Shown: positions 33,464-45,489, counted from the first letter of the stretch. The stretch is DNA of 64,000 nt from Arthonia radiata (GCA_002989075.1 PSQN01000016.1:806001-870000); one strand, 5' to 3'. Numbers and translations are program-made. The notes: a model not told the origin generated them from the letters alone.

Positions 33464-34692
33464 CTAGAGCCACGCTTCCGCCAACGGAACCGCTTGCAGC
33501 ACGAGCAACCCACCTGCTGTCCTCTTGAGCTGCGACAAATCATCGTGTGGGTCGAGAAGTCTATCACAATACCTAAGCTGGAAGCCTGGATGGTTGCATC
33601 GCCACCTCGAGTGTTCGAGCAGGAGAATATTCAGCTTCTCTGCAGGGTATCCCTGCTCACTGTCAGCATACCGAAGCTTTGGGGGACGTCAAGCATCGTG
33701 ACTAACCTCTGAGCCCTTCCCGTGAGTGATCAAGAATGCCTTTGACATCGGTAGGTACGAGATGTTCGTATGTGGAGCGAGGTGGTGCTGTCTTGGTAGA
33801 CACAGATGACAGGGCGAGTAGACAACGCAGGCGGTCTTGCAATCAGGATGCTTTATGTCTTCCTGGGCTGCATCGACCTCTCCGTGGTGCCAGAGTGTCT
33901 CGTAGCAGGGTTGCAGCTTGATGTGCGTGTGAAGATTGCCTTGTAGCTTGTACGCCGTACGATTGATTGTCTCATTGTGAGGATGGGTGGTACGCTTTCG
34001 CATCATATGCGAGACAATGGTCCAAGCATCAAAGACTTCGTTGGCTTTGAAGAAATCCTCAAAGCTCCTCGCCAGTTCTGAGGTGAAAGACGTGTCTCCG
34101 CTGTACGATGTCTGTCCGTCTGAGCAAGCAAGGAGGAGTTCTTGTCTGGCGCTGCGCCTCTCAGAAGTAGGGTTGGTCCTGATGTGTCCGGCTGAACAAC
34201 AGTCAAGGCTGAACAGGATATCCAGTGGACAAGAAGCCTGCACGAATCGCTGTACTTTGTCCCAAACAGCGAACCGGCTTTCTGGCTCAGAGCTGAATTT
34301 GTCAGAAACGTATGACGTTGCTGGATTGGAAAGAACACCTACGTCTCGGTCAACAGGAGCTGACCTTCTTCGTTACCACCATGGCTGTCGATATGAACGA
34401 AGAGGAGTTTTGATCCTGGCTGTCTGTACTCTTGATGAATGAAGCGGCCGATAGTGTGAATCATTGCGTCGGTCATGTCTCGATCCGAATGACACTCTCG
34501 TGACGGTAGCACCTGAATGTCTACATCCCAGAGGTACAAGGTGCGACACACCTTGGCGAACAACGCCCGGCTTTCGTCAAGTTGCTCAAGATGATCGAAA
34601 GACGGAAATGAGACTAACAGCGCACGAACTCCCTGACCATCTGGTTTGACTGGCCCAGTCTTTTCGTTTTCGGGGCGGGATTTAGCAGGCAT
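33464..34692 (-). CDS. Caspase-like protein 1 (peptidase C14), single domain
   Basis: Three exons, 34343-34692, 33707-34292 and 33464-33652, 374 aa, start MPAKSRPENE. The caspase-like domain covers about residues 20-230. The catalytic His is H104 in FVHIDSHGG and the Cys is C149 in LFSLDCCSAG. The 50-nt first intron is phase 2 between the two motifs; the second is phase 0 before the C-terminal segment. A conserved IKLQPC follows the domain, and TAGGLLVLQA near the end matches the tails of the other two genes. Homologues are cysteine peptidases of the caspase/metacaspase clan. Substrate and role unknown; cell-death or stress functions are the usual suggestion. Confidence 0.82.
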
Positions 34693-37600
34693 GGTGACCA
34701 ACTAGATATCAGACTGGTGTGAGAAGATCGAGCAAGATATCAGGAGAAAGATTGAGAGGAATAAGAGAAAGTTAGTAGACAGGCGAAGGGAGCATTAAAT
34801 ATTGTAAAAAAAGGCTCGAGCAGCTCTTCACGGCATCTTGATGAAAGGGAAAGCAGACTGGTACATGGCCTGAGTTGTGACGCTGAAGCTATGTTGCATG
34901 ACCGAAGACACTTACGCCCCACACGTCGTATGCTACGATGATGGTCTTCAGCTGCTCATCTTATTGGTGTGTCCCAATTTGATCTTCGACGTATGCTACC
35001 CCAAAGATGAAAGTTCTGAGATCTTAATTCTGAACAGTGGCAGTTCTGGTAAATTACGCGCATCTTGAGAACGCACATGTGCCTTTCGTAATATCATAGA
35101 CGTTGCCTGAGGTTGTCACGGTTTGCGAGTATAGAGCCTTGCTGGTAGTAGAGACGTTCCACGGTATCTCTCAAATGTTTGCCAGCCGCTGCTGCAGCCC
35201 GTTGAATGAGTGCGGTCGGGAAAACTCTCGAGCTGTGAAGACAAACTTGGATGAGTATCATCCATGGTGTAGATGCAGGTCTTTGTCTCTGAAAATGAAG
35301 GTGCTCTCCACCATACGTTTTGCAAAGCGTATGTGTATAAGTATGACCGACCTCGCGCTACGGAACTCTTAACTCTTTGAACCGTGGTCGGAGCTTGCAA
35401 TGGGCATTTGTTTCAAGTTTGCAGTGCCCCTCAGGGTTCTTCGAGTAGCAGGACCATGCTCATTCCTCCCACGGAGGTGCTAATGCTGATGATCACTGAT
35501 GGTTCTTTGTCCAAATCGAGCTGTCTGGTCACCCGGAAAAGCGTTTCATGGCTCGCACCTACAAGAATAAGCTCCCACTAAGGTTTGGTCGTGGTTGTAG
35601 GCTGGCCAGACAGGTCAAAGGCACTGTCTTGGCGGTAGACATGGATGACTGGAGAGACACCAGACAGAATTGTCGCAGGAAATGCAGAATCACTTCGCAA
35701 ACTTCATTAGCCCGTGATGGCCCTACGGTCCGCAGCTCCGTGCCACAGCGGGTGAAAGCCGCGTGTCACAGCTGAGCAAGGCGGTTCTCCGGTCGTTCGT
35801 CACCGCCTTGGAGTGATATGCTATACAGCATCAGATACCCCTGACTTTCCACGCATTTTTTGACTTGGGTGACCCCTCGATGTCGATCGAGATTGCCTTA
35901 AATACGGCCCGGAAGCTCGCCCGACCCCGTCAATGGTGCATACTTCCGGTGCAAGCTCAGCGGCTGGAGACGCTGAGAAATACTTCACATGTTCAACCGT
36001 GGAACAAGTGAGTTCTGTAAGCCAACGCGTAATTTCTCGAATGAGTCCTCCAGGTTGGCATCGTAGTCTCGAGCGCTGTCTTTCGGGATCGAGAGCGCCC
36101 TTCCCACTGGCTTTGGTGAAGCGTATTATTGCCTCTAGTGTGATAACTCCAATTGCCGTCAATGGCGGCCGCTGGTGCTTGCCCTGCGCTGTCCTGATCG
36201 TGCGGCACTGGACTTATTCAGAGTCCAGGAGAAGCGCCACTAATCAAGAACTTGGGCTTAGCCATATCTACGCTTTGACAGCGTTCATTGATTTGTGTGC
36301 ATGCGTGATCCCTGACGGGGACCTCAAGTCGTCAAGAAGACATGGCGCTGCAAGGTCAGACTATTTCCAGCAATGGCGGGCTGCGTATTCAAGCACGCCG
36401 GCGCCATCATCCCAAGCTGCGAATCGCCGACCGCAGGAAACGCCACGGCCGCGCCAGTGGCTATTACTGATCGAGAAGTACGTACGTGATGCCAGAACCG
36501 CACAGGCAGGATCTTGCACGGTCCATATGTCCTAGAGCATGGGTCATCAATCTGATCCGGCCTGTTCGGAGTGAAAACGCTGCACGCAATATTCGGCATT
36601 GAGAGACGCGTGGCACTAGGCTCGATATGAGACTAGCGTTCTGAAGAAGAGACATCGACAAAACGCCTGCCATTCCGGCTACACCAACACCACAGCGATG
36701 CACTTTGGTAAATAAAAATCAGCGCAAAAAGTCGACCTTAGCGATGTTTCCTTGTGAGTTTAGCAAAATTGGTGCAGTTTCGCATGGCTAGCTGTAAGAT
36801 GATGCCAAGCACACCGCTAGGCTCGATGTAAGACTAGCGTCCCGACGAACAGAAAACGACAAAACGCCTCCCATTCCCGCTACACCAACACCACAGCAAT
36901 GCACTTTACAGAATCGAAATCAGCGCAAAAATTCGACCTTGGCGATGTTCCGTTGTAAGTTTAGCAAAATTGATGCAGGTTTCGCAAAGTTGTGCTGGCC
37001 GGCTGTAAGAAAATGCCAAGAGTGCCGCTAGGCTTAGTCTGTCACTAACGCACCGAGAGCCTCAGATTGACAAACTGCCTGCCATCCCTACTACGTCAAC
37101 GCTACGTTAATACATCTTCGTTTTTTGGAATCAGCGAGGAATTTTGACCTTAGCGACGTTTCCCAGTAAGTTTTATAAAATCGGCGTAGGTTTCGCAGAG
37201 TTGTGCTCGCCAGCTGCAAGACGACGCCAAGCGTACCGCTAGGCTTAGTCTGCTACTAGCGCAGCGAAAGCCTCAGATCAACAAATTGCCTGCTGTTCCT
37301 GCTACGCCAAAGCTACGCTCATGCATCTTCGTTTTTTGGACTCAGCGAGGAAAGTTGACCTTGGCGATGTTCCCCTGTGAGTTTAGTAAGATCGGTGCAG
37401 GTTTCGTGGAGATGTGCAGAGAGGTTCGGGGAAAGGCGCTTGGCTCGATTGGTGGTTAGTGTGCGGCTTTGATGCGTTCCTAGAAATCTGTTGCTCTCTA
37501 CCGCTTCACGACGGCCAGAGCAGGCAGGACGGCTATATAACCTAAGTCTTTGTATGCGACAGCAAGCGCAGCCGTCCCAGCACTGCCATCCATGACACCG

Positions 37601-37803
37601 AAGAACGGTGCCGGCGCGTGCGTTGCTTGGCTCTATAGCGGCCTTCCCTCCTTCCGTAAGTGATTAATTTACAGCCGGCATGGTATTCAAATAGAGACGC
37701 AGCTCATCTTGTTCACGTTCCATCTATGTTACAGGGAGGGTGCCAGCTCAAAAGTTCGTGATATCCGTCACCAGTCCATACAGATCACGTACATCCAACC
37801 CAG
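34693..37803. other. 3.1 kb gap between caspase-like genes 1 and 2
   Basis: Apart from the minisatellite at about 36,600-37,450 I see no gene here. A 200-codon frame at 35933-36535 (+) faces a frame on the other strand and shows no domain. Possible decayed exons at 35,400-35,800 (minus) are too weak to call. Confidence 0.45.
36600..37450. repeat. Minisatellite, four units of about 201-211 bp
   Basis: Four direct copies. The anchor CTAGGCT(C/T) occurs at 36616, 36817, 37028 and 37239, giving periods of 201, 211 and 211 bp; a broken fifth start (TTGGCTCGATT) is at about 37441. Each unit carries CAGCG(C/A)A, TTGACCTT-like (or CGACCTT), (T/C)GATGTT or GACGTT, then GTAAGTTT or GTGAGTTT, and a GCAGGTTTCG stretch. 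Units 1-2 and 3-4 form two subtypes, which suggests stepwise duplication. No open frame runs through. Confidence 0.88.
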
Positions 37804-39889
37804 TCACTCCCGCCTGTCGTGGACCTGATCCTGCCCCTCCTCGTTCCAGCGGTAGGCGCGCCCACCGTCCAGAAACGCCTCGAGTACTAGAAGCCCTCCC
37901 GGTGTCCGTGAGAGCGATGCCAAACGCGTGCCAGCGTCCACGATGCGGAGCTGTGCTTGAACGCCAGCTCGCGGCCCTTGCTCTCGGTGAAGCACTCTTC
38001 GTAGCGTTTCCTGGCTCCTTCAGTGGTGATGTCCTTCATTAGAAAGTCAGTCATCAATCGCATCTCGTTGCACAAGCCACAAACCTTATTGCATGTCCAC
38101 TCCACAACATCCGTAGTAGTTTGAAAGGGGCCGTTGAACCGCACATGTGGAACGATGCACATGACAAAGCAGTCCCCTAGCACCGCTTCGTCTTGGAGAT
38201 TGTCCAAAATGCGATAGAGATTATCTAGGCATGGCCGAATGTGTATGCGAGGAGTCTCTCCAGGTGTGAGCGACAACCAAGTCGGATGAAGATCGATACT
38301 GTCCAGCGGATGGTCCTTCAACTCCTCGATCATTTTGTTGATACTGGGCATATCGATTCGGCGATCTTCGGTGTTGATGAAGATGGATCTTCTCAAGATT
38401 CGCGCTATTGCGGTAGTGTATGTTCGCCTGGATCCTGAAGTCGTGTCGTCCGCGGAACAGGCTTGCGCAATCTCTTGTACTGGTCCTGCGGGCTCGAGCG
38501 GCGATTGGGGGTCGTTCTTGCGAACGTCCACTGTGGCAGCACCAGCATGACAGGAGTCGAAGATCACCAAAAGCTCAGCTTTACAGTGTTGACTCAGGAC
38601 GCTCCAAATGTCGGCGAAAGCAACAGTCGCCCTGGCCATCTCCGGCGGCGAGGGACCCTTGCTGCTGGTCGTTAGTGGCAGGATCAACCACTATGGCGAG
38701 CAGTGCTTACTCGGATAATTTGAGTCCGTCTTTGTGTTGACCGCTACGATGACGTCCACCATGTCCCTCGTAGTGAAAGATTACAAGCTCCTTTGACGCC
38801 TGGCCATACTGTTGTAAAAAGTCTTGCAGTTTTCTGGTCAATTCTTTCTTGGCTTCCGCAGCAGAGAGCTTCCACCCAAGCTCCAGTTGATGGACGTCGA
38901 AGTACAGATCGGTCTCACAGACACTGCGCGAAAATGGAGAGGACACGAATTGGATGAAGGCGTCCGTGTCTCGTTCGGGCTCCCAACAAACGCTGAAGAC
39001 TGTGACGCGATTGTATCGGGTCCTTGTCCCAACTTGTGGTGCGATGTTCACTGATGAGACCGCCATTGGTTCCAGGGGGTCTCGGAGACGTAATCGAAAC
39101 CCCAAGTTGTTGCTCAATCGCGTTGTCACGGGCCACTCTTTCGATCTCGCTGCTTTCACGAGATTTGGGATGGAAAACCATGAAGCGTTGGTACAACCCG
39201 AGGTTACTGAACGGAGCGATTGATAGTAGTGGATGAGGCGACCAGCAAGCACGCCGCGTGCCACTGCTGTGCTGGTGGATATGATTGACTTCTCGGCACC
39301 GGGAGCCAGACCTGTGAAGAGACTTCCGTGCAACGATATATCCGTGCAGTCCTCGCCGCAGTCGAACAGCAACAGCACATCCACCGGCCAATCCTGCGAG
39401 GAATCGAAGATGTAACTGCGCGAGGAGTCAGCGATCGATGCAGGAGGTCAGCTTCAGGACATACTCAAGCGATTTCAACGCCGTCGAAGTATCTCGTGCT
39501 CCACAATAAATGAACGGCAACGTTGGAGGCGACTTGATGTCGCGTGCAGTCTGGGCGGCGGACCTAGCGCTCTGCAAAGACGTGTCATGATCGTCTCCGT
39601 CGATCGCCATGGAATCAACCGTAATTGCATCAACTCTGGCCACAGTTACTCCAGGTAGCAGCTCAAGCACGCCTCCCAAGTCGTTCAACTTCTCCTTCAA
39701 AAAGTCATCTGAACCATCGCGGATTGGGAACGCAGAGACTGCTTCATATTGATGCGGCACGCTGCGGACTGGTCCTGTGTCAGCGCTGAGATTTTCGATT
39801 CCTCGTCTTCAAGACTCACCTTTGTTGTTGGGAGTGATTTTCTCGTCAAGCTCACGCGCGAAACGGTCGTTTTTCTTGCTTTCGGCCAT
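37804..39889 (-). CDS. Caspase-like protein 2: pseudo-caspase plus catalytic caspase domain
   Basis: Five exons, 39820-39889, 39465-39774, 38711-39415, 38085-38664 and 37804-38010, 623 aa; all phases agree. The second domain (about 225-470) is catalytic by motif: H345 in FHYEGHGG, C400 in VIFDSCHAG. The first domain (about 40-220) has the same order but FIYCGAR in place of the His motif (about 111-117) and FDCGED in place of the Cys motif, so it should be inactive. In both domains a phase-2 intron lies between the His and Cys positions. After the second domain come IHIRPCLDNLYRIL and the tail GLLVLEAFLDGGRAY. Intron 4 (74 nt) resolves an apparent frame change at 38,010-38,085 and sits where genes 1 and 3 also have a phase-0 intron. 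Confidence 0.8.
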
Positions 39890-40426
39890 GAGTTGCGTGA
39901 CTGAATCCGATGATGATGTCCGACGAAGTGGGAGCAGTGGTTTTGGCGGAAAAAGGCATGAAGTCTTGGAGTGCGACCGACGCAAACAAGTCTTGGCCGA
40001 ACAAACACCTGTGACACAGGAAGAGAAATATCATCGGCGCTGTTGCATCTGCCCTTAGATTAGCAAGCATCGCTCACAAAGACGGCTCGATTTGAACAAG
40101 GCGTGTTGCTGTTTGAGCAAACCGGCCCTCGATGTGATGTCCAGATGAGGATGCGTCATCTTCTCTGGGCCTCAGAGGCTCTGAAAGTGCTCAATGGTAG
40201 TTGCTTGTCCAGCTAAATACCGATCAAACACTGCGCCCTTGGCGCTCTCTCTGGGCTTGCAGATCACTACCACGCTTGGTGCTGCAGCTTGTCAGCGCAG
40301 GGAAAGCCAGAGGTTGAAAAGAAAGAATGTGATGATACCAGCTCGTGTCCATGATTCTACTCGAACAGAATAAAGAACCTTCCGCAGGTCAGCCCAACGT
40401 TACCAATGACCCCAATGTTCCAATCT
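39890..40426. other. Spacer between caspase-like genes 2 and 3
   Basis: A 537-bp stretch holding the 5' leader of gene 2 and the 3' end of gene 3. No open frame worth naming and no repeats seen. Confidence 0.5.
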
Positions 40427-42480
40427 TCACTCTTTGTCGCAGTAGATGCGCCCACCATCCAAGAAAGCTTCAAGCACGAGCAGACCTCTCTCGGTTCTGT
40501 TCAGCGTACTGATTGGCGTCGAGTCGTCCACGAGGCAAAGGTCGTGTTTGAAGGTCACTGCCCCGCCTTCTGGTACCGGGCTGCTCCTTGCGTAGCTCAG
40601 CTTGATGTCCTTAATCACGCTATGCTGAGACGCTACATTAGCAAGAATTGTTTGTGCAGGAACATGTCACACACCTCTACAAATTTTTCCCTCCTCGGTT
40701 TGATGCTTTCGACCGGACCTCGAATGCGTGAATGAGGTATGACATGAACGCGGATGTAGCCTTGCGGCGGCAGCTTCCCTCGGGATCGATCCAGGATCTT
40801 GTAGAGCCTGGAAAGACAGGGTTGAACGTAAATTGTTCGTGCAGGTCTAGTCGACAGATCATACCACACCGGTTGAATTGGACTTGCATTCGATGAGAGG
40901 TCATCTACACGGTTCCTGATTGCATTGTGCACGTTTGGTGTGTCGATTTGATAACTATCGGCGTTGACCGTATGGAGCATTCTGCGCCAGATCGTCGCTG
41001 TCGCCGTTGTGTCGGTTCTATTGGCTCCTAAAGTTCTTTCATCAGCGCCACAGGCAAGAGCTGCTTCTCGTCTCTCATGCGCATGTCGTATATGCGACGT
41101 TGCATCTTTGCTCAGTGACTGCGAAGGGGGTTCCATTGCTCCAGCATGGCAGCAATCGAGCAGTGTCAGAAGCTCAGCCGAGCAGGACTCAATAAGCACA
41201 CGCCATACTTTGTCGAATGCGACGCGTACGTCTTTATGATGTGCACTAGAAATTCCAGATCAGCAGTGTCGTCTGCGCATACAGTAAGAGCACTTACGAA
41301 TATAATAGTAGTCTCTTTTCCATTTCCTTGCCGTGCCCTGCATAGTGGAAGATGACGAGGCTGTCGGCTTCCCGACTGTAGACCTCACAGAACTGCTTCA
41401 CTCTGGATAGAGCAAGCTTCTCGGCTTCTGCGGAGGAATGTACTGCGGGTATCATGAAGTCTTGAAAGTCGAAGTAGAAGTCAGTCTGGCAGACATCTCG
41501 AAAGAGCGGAAGCTCTGCCGCTCGAATGAGCGAGTCGTGCGACTCCTCCCAGTACATGCTGAGAACGTGACCCACTTGTATTGTCTAGGGGTGGGGGCCG
41601 GAGCTGGCGGGAGCTGCGGTGAGAAGATACGCGAAGGGCCTCGCGTACTCGCGTATCGACGAAGTCGGGCCTTTGGACTCATCTTCGTTTCTATGACGTC
41701 TTCAAAGAGTCGGAGAATTTTCGAGATGTACAGCATGGAGAACCAGTTGGCATTCGAATATTCGCTCAATCTGGGTAGGAGGGGAACGAGGGAGTCCACG
41801 AGCCTGGCGGCAAGCAAGCCAAGCTCAATAAGCGGCTTTGTAGCGACAATGAAAAGCTGGGCTTGGGGCTTGAGGCGGCTTTGAATTGTGTCACTGGCAC
41901 AGCCAAGACCATCTCCACCATCAAAGGATGCCAAAACGTCAATCTGCCATCCTTCGGCCTTGTAGAAAATACCACTTGATGTTGTCAGTTCTTACATGCC
42001 CGATACAGATAGCTTTGCTGCACATGTGCTTACCCAAGAGCGTCATAAATCTGAGTCGTTCGATTTGCACAACAATGAACCCAAAGCAGTGCAGAAGATT
42101 ACCTGGCCTTGTGAATGTTTGATGCTGCAGCTCGTGCATCTTTGCGACCCAATATGGAATTCGGCAATCCTGGTATGTTCGATTCTTTCGACATCGAGCT
42201 GACCTGAGTGACGTCGAAGCCCGGCAATAGGTTCAGAGTACCGAAAAGATGTGTCAATGCAACAGCGATGTCTTTGTTAGCATACTCTCCGATTAGGAAG
42301 ACATGGACCTTTGTGTATTTCGCGCTGGCTGGCTGGTCTAAAGAAGAATTAGTAGGCGCTCGATGCTGCACAGCCTGCGGCACGCATACTATTATGGCGT
42401 ACACCAAAGTTCTTCGCAACTTCCGTCAGAACCTGTTCCCTCCCTGGCTTTGCGTTGTCGGCAACATGCGCTCCTGCCAT
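40427..42480 (-). pseudogene. Caspase-like gene 3, pseudo-caspase plus catalytic domain, probably decayed
   Basis: Same layout as gene 2. Likely start ATG 42480 (MAGAHVADN). The catalytic half reads cleanly in three exons: H motif VIFHYAGHGK ending at 41298, C motif LTLLDCCHAG in 40675-41245, and the tail exon 40427-40624 (GLLVLEAFLDGGRIY), with the same phase-2 and phase-0 introns as genes 1 and 2. The front half aligns with gene 2 (WQIDVLASFDGGDG for WPVDVLLLFDCGED) but has an in-frame TAA near 42,107 and a frame change near 41,590 where the match to gene 2 jumps frames. No phase-compatible intron explains both. A shorter protein made from the intact catalytic half is possible. Confidence 0.6.
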
Positions 42481-43400
42481 AGGATAGTGGAAGAGTGGTA
42501 TATTAACTTGTCCGTGAGCTTTCACTGAGAACAAGGTGGAATCAACGCAATGCAATGGGAGACAAATGTGAATGGAACTAATAACGGTAGGATACGGGAA
42601 AACGACCAGCGTAATATTAAGATGCAATTGAAAGTATGAAAAGGAAACTTGGAGTGTTCTTCAGATTGTATATTAAATGCTTGCATCTGGTCTCATGGAT
42701 CGCCGGTGGGTAGTCTGAGACATGGTTTGACATGGTTTGCCATTGAACACAAGTGGAAATGCAAGACGCAATAATTAGACCTATAACGGTCAGCGGTTCC
42801 GGTTGTGACCTCTCCTGATGCTGCGCTCACGGCCGATTCGTGCCGCTGCAGAAGAGGAAGTGATCCACGTGTGTGTGTGACATGAACAGGGACCTCGTTT
42901 GCCTAGCAGTATGGATAAGCTAAAACGGCTGTGAGCAAACGCATGGAGGCTGAGTCTGGTCCCAGAAGTCCGCAAACGTGCACACTCATGAGCACCTAAA
43001 GTATTCAGAGACCTCCGAGAATCGTCGCATGAAGCAAGAGCTTCTCAATTGTTTCGAAGGATGGAGAAAGATTCTTGAAATCGTTGTGCGGCAAGGAGTA
43101 TGAAGCTCAATGCTACTCGTTCTTGCCAACGTGCAGCCTCGGGGTGTCAGAAGCATTTGAGGGGGCGTCACCGGTATGACAACCGGTTCCAATCGCGTGG
43201 CTATCCAGTGACAACGATCGAATCCGCGATAGCGGAGACTTCCCACTTATCTGGTTTTGTTCAGTATTTCAGTCTCTTCATACTCCGCCGCGAGCTATGA
43301 CGCATCTAAACCATCGCAGGAAATTCTATCCAATTCAGATGCAGCATAGCGTAACAGATCAATATGTCCACAGAGAACGCCAGATTCGGGGTATCAACCA
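42481..43400. other. Gene-free interval
   Basis: About 0.9 kb between the start of caspase-like gene 3 and the end of the hydroxylase-like gene. Only short overlapping frames are present. A direct repeat of GACATGGTTT at about 42719-42739 is the only pattern seen. Confidence 0.5.
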
Positions 43401-44593
43401 TTACTTCTTGCCCTTCCTCCTCCGTCCAGCATTGTTGTTTCCGCCACCATTCGCTTCGACTTCTTGTTGCGGTTCTTCGTAGTCTTCATCATCGTCGTCC
43501 TCGTCGTCATCCCTCCTCCTATCGACCGCACCCTTAGCCTTGTTCGCTGCCCCTCTTGCTTTGCCCTTTACATTGCGCTTCCGTCCTTCCGTCGCGATGT
43601 CATCCATCACGTCATCATCTCCGACTGTCGTCCCGTGCGCAAAGTCCAGAAGACCATATGGCGCGAAGTTGCCTTTCCCACCGGTAATGATATGCAGCTC
43701 CTGTCTTCTCGCCATGCCCGTCAACAGCACCGTGCTTGGCAGAACCTGGTATCCGGAAAACACGAACGCCTCCTCCAGACTCACGAATGCCATGAACAGC
43801 ATGTAGGTGAAGATGTGGAATCTGAACACAAACGCTGGCAGGTATGTTGGGATCCAGCGATGTAAGAGGTATGCAGCAGGATGGTCGTAGGCGGCCGCAA
43901 AAGGCAGCGCGTTTCCCAGACTGTGCGCGTAGCTTTCGTGCGCCTTGGTGAGACGCGGCGAGTACCGGGTGTTGTGAAGCAGGTAGCGGTGAATATAGTA
44001 CATGAGCGTGCCGCGGATCATGAGCGCTTTCATGATGTCGAGGATGAGAGTCCAAGGCGTAGGTAGACGGGACGAGACCTTCAGAACGGAACGGAAAGGA
44101 AGAAGGTCCGTAAAAGCATAGTCAATGGCTGTTTGCAAGGCGATGCCGAGGAGAATGTTGAAAATCGCGAGTCCGACAATGCGCGCGAGGCGTTCCGTTT
44201 GTGACCTTGCGCGATGTGCGGACCCGGCAGCTTCAAAAGGAAGCGCGCCATCACGGGCTTTGAGACTACGCGCCGCTGTTGGGATGGAGAGGTCGAATCC
44301 GAGGAAGAGGGCGGAAGGGAGGACAAAGCAAAATAGGCGCGCGAGGAGGATGGAGAAGAACTCGACGGCAAGTGGAGGCTGTGTCCAAACGAGTGATGTC
44401 CAAGCCAGGGAGAAGAAGATGAGGTTCAGGTAGGTGGACTGCAGGCCGCTGGTCAGCAAAGGGGTGTTGAGGAAAGAGCGATCAGAGATTGAGGATATAC
44501 CCAGCCGGTTGTGGTAGTTGGCAGCAGGAAATAGGAGACGAGTGGAAGTGAGAGAAGGTAGTTGAAGTTGAGAAAGGGGATTCCAAAGGCCAT
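43401..44593 (-). CDS. Fatty acid hydroxylase / sterol desaturase superfamily membrane protein
   Basis: Two exons, 44501-44593 and 43401-44438, 376 aa. The long frame lacks a usable ATG. A 62-nt intron (GTATAT...CTGAC...CTGCAG, phase 0) joins it to MAFGIPFLNFNYLLSLPLVS, which makes the first membrane segment. More hydrophobic stretches lie at about 35-85, 125-150, 170-195 and 245-290. Histidine boxes are altered: HRYLLH, AHESYAH and RRQELHIITG replace the usual H-x3-H / H-x2-HH boxes, while KGNFAPYGLLDFAHGT keeps the family's end motif. The tail is lysine-rich with an acidic run (DDDEDDDDEDYEE). Likely an ER protein of lipid metabolism; activity uncertain because of the boxes. Confidence 0.85.
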
Positions 44594-45489
44594 TGCGTCT
44601 TGTTGATCTTTGCGCTTGAGCTAGGAGTGTCGCTCCACTTCGAGGCTTCAATGCTGGAAGTCGCGCCTGGTTAGCTCGGACGCGTCGCGTGTTCGGAGCC
44701 CCCCAGGTCTCGAAGACGTATCTTGAGGACGGCCGATTGATATGGGTGCGTCCAAATCAACACGCTGTAATGCGCCAGTGATCACAAGATGCATGCATCA
44801 GGCAGCAGCGGGAACTGCCAACTTACCCAGAGTCGCACGTCGCACGTCGCAGCTCACGATGCAGTGGAGCTACGTCAGATCCTCTCCAAACACGCGCTTG
44901 GCCTAATCTGGAGTAGAGCAGACGCTTAGCGGTGCGGACCGGGGTCAGGAGGCTCAGCCCTCGGTGCAATACCACGACTCAAGTCTGGGATTTGGAACAA
45001 TATACTATCTGCAGCATCGACAACATTCATATCATTCAATCAACTGTTGCTTCACCGTCGTCAGGTGACAGCCAGACATCCGGCGGGTTTTATCTCCCGA
45101 GTCACCGGCAGTCAGCGAACGTTTCCATCGCCCCCAGATTCGACCAAGAACCAAGGCCCCTTCATCTCAAACTGCCGCGCACCAGCCACTTTCGCATCCA
45201 GCTCAAAGCTCCCATCTCGACTTCACCATCGTCCATACACGCGATCAGCAACTTCCGGTCAAGACACACGCGCAGCCGCTGTGTCTGATCATGATCGGGT
45301 TGCTGCTGTTCGACCGCCAGATCCCATCCTTCCCCGCTGCATCCCGTCGGTTAAGCTTAACTGCGATCTGAGTATTGAATTCGCGACCCAACCGAGTATT
45401 GATTCTCCAGATCAGGCAGCTCCTCTGACAGATGTACCTCTCCGCCTGACAACGTTTTATCTCAAGCACCTTCCGAACAGTCCGAAGAC
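44594..45489. promoter_or_regulatory. Divergent promoter, hydroxylase-like and alpha/beta hydrolase genes
   Basis: About 0.9 kb between two divergent start codons. The half next to the plus-strand gene is C/T- and CA-rich, as fungal promoters and leaders often are. A tandem GTCGCACGTCGCACGTCGCA lies at about 44833-44851. No coding frame is convincing. Confidence 0.5.

Noticed and set aside
35933-36535. 200-codon plus-strand frame upstream of the minisatellite
   Set aside because: No domain, composition unlike a gene, and competing frames on the minus strand; treated as chance.
37880-38085. Apparent frameshift near the end of caspase-like gene 2
   Set aside because: A 74-nt phase-0 intron (38011-38084) at the place where genes 1 and 3 also have one restores a tail that aligns with theirs, so no frameshift is needed.
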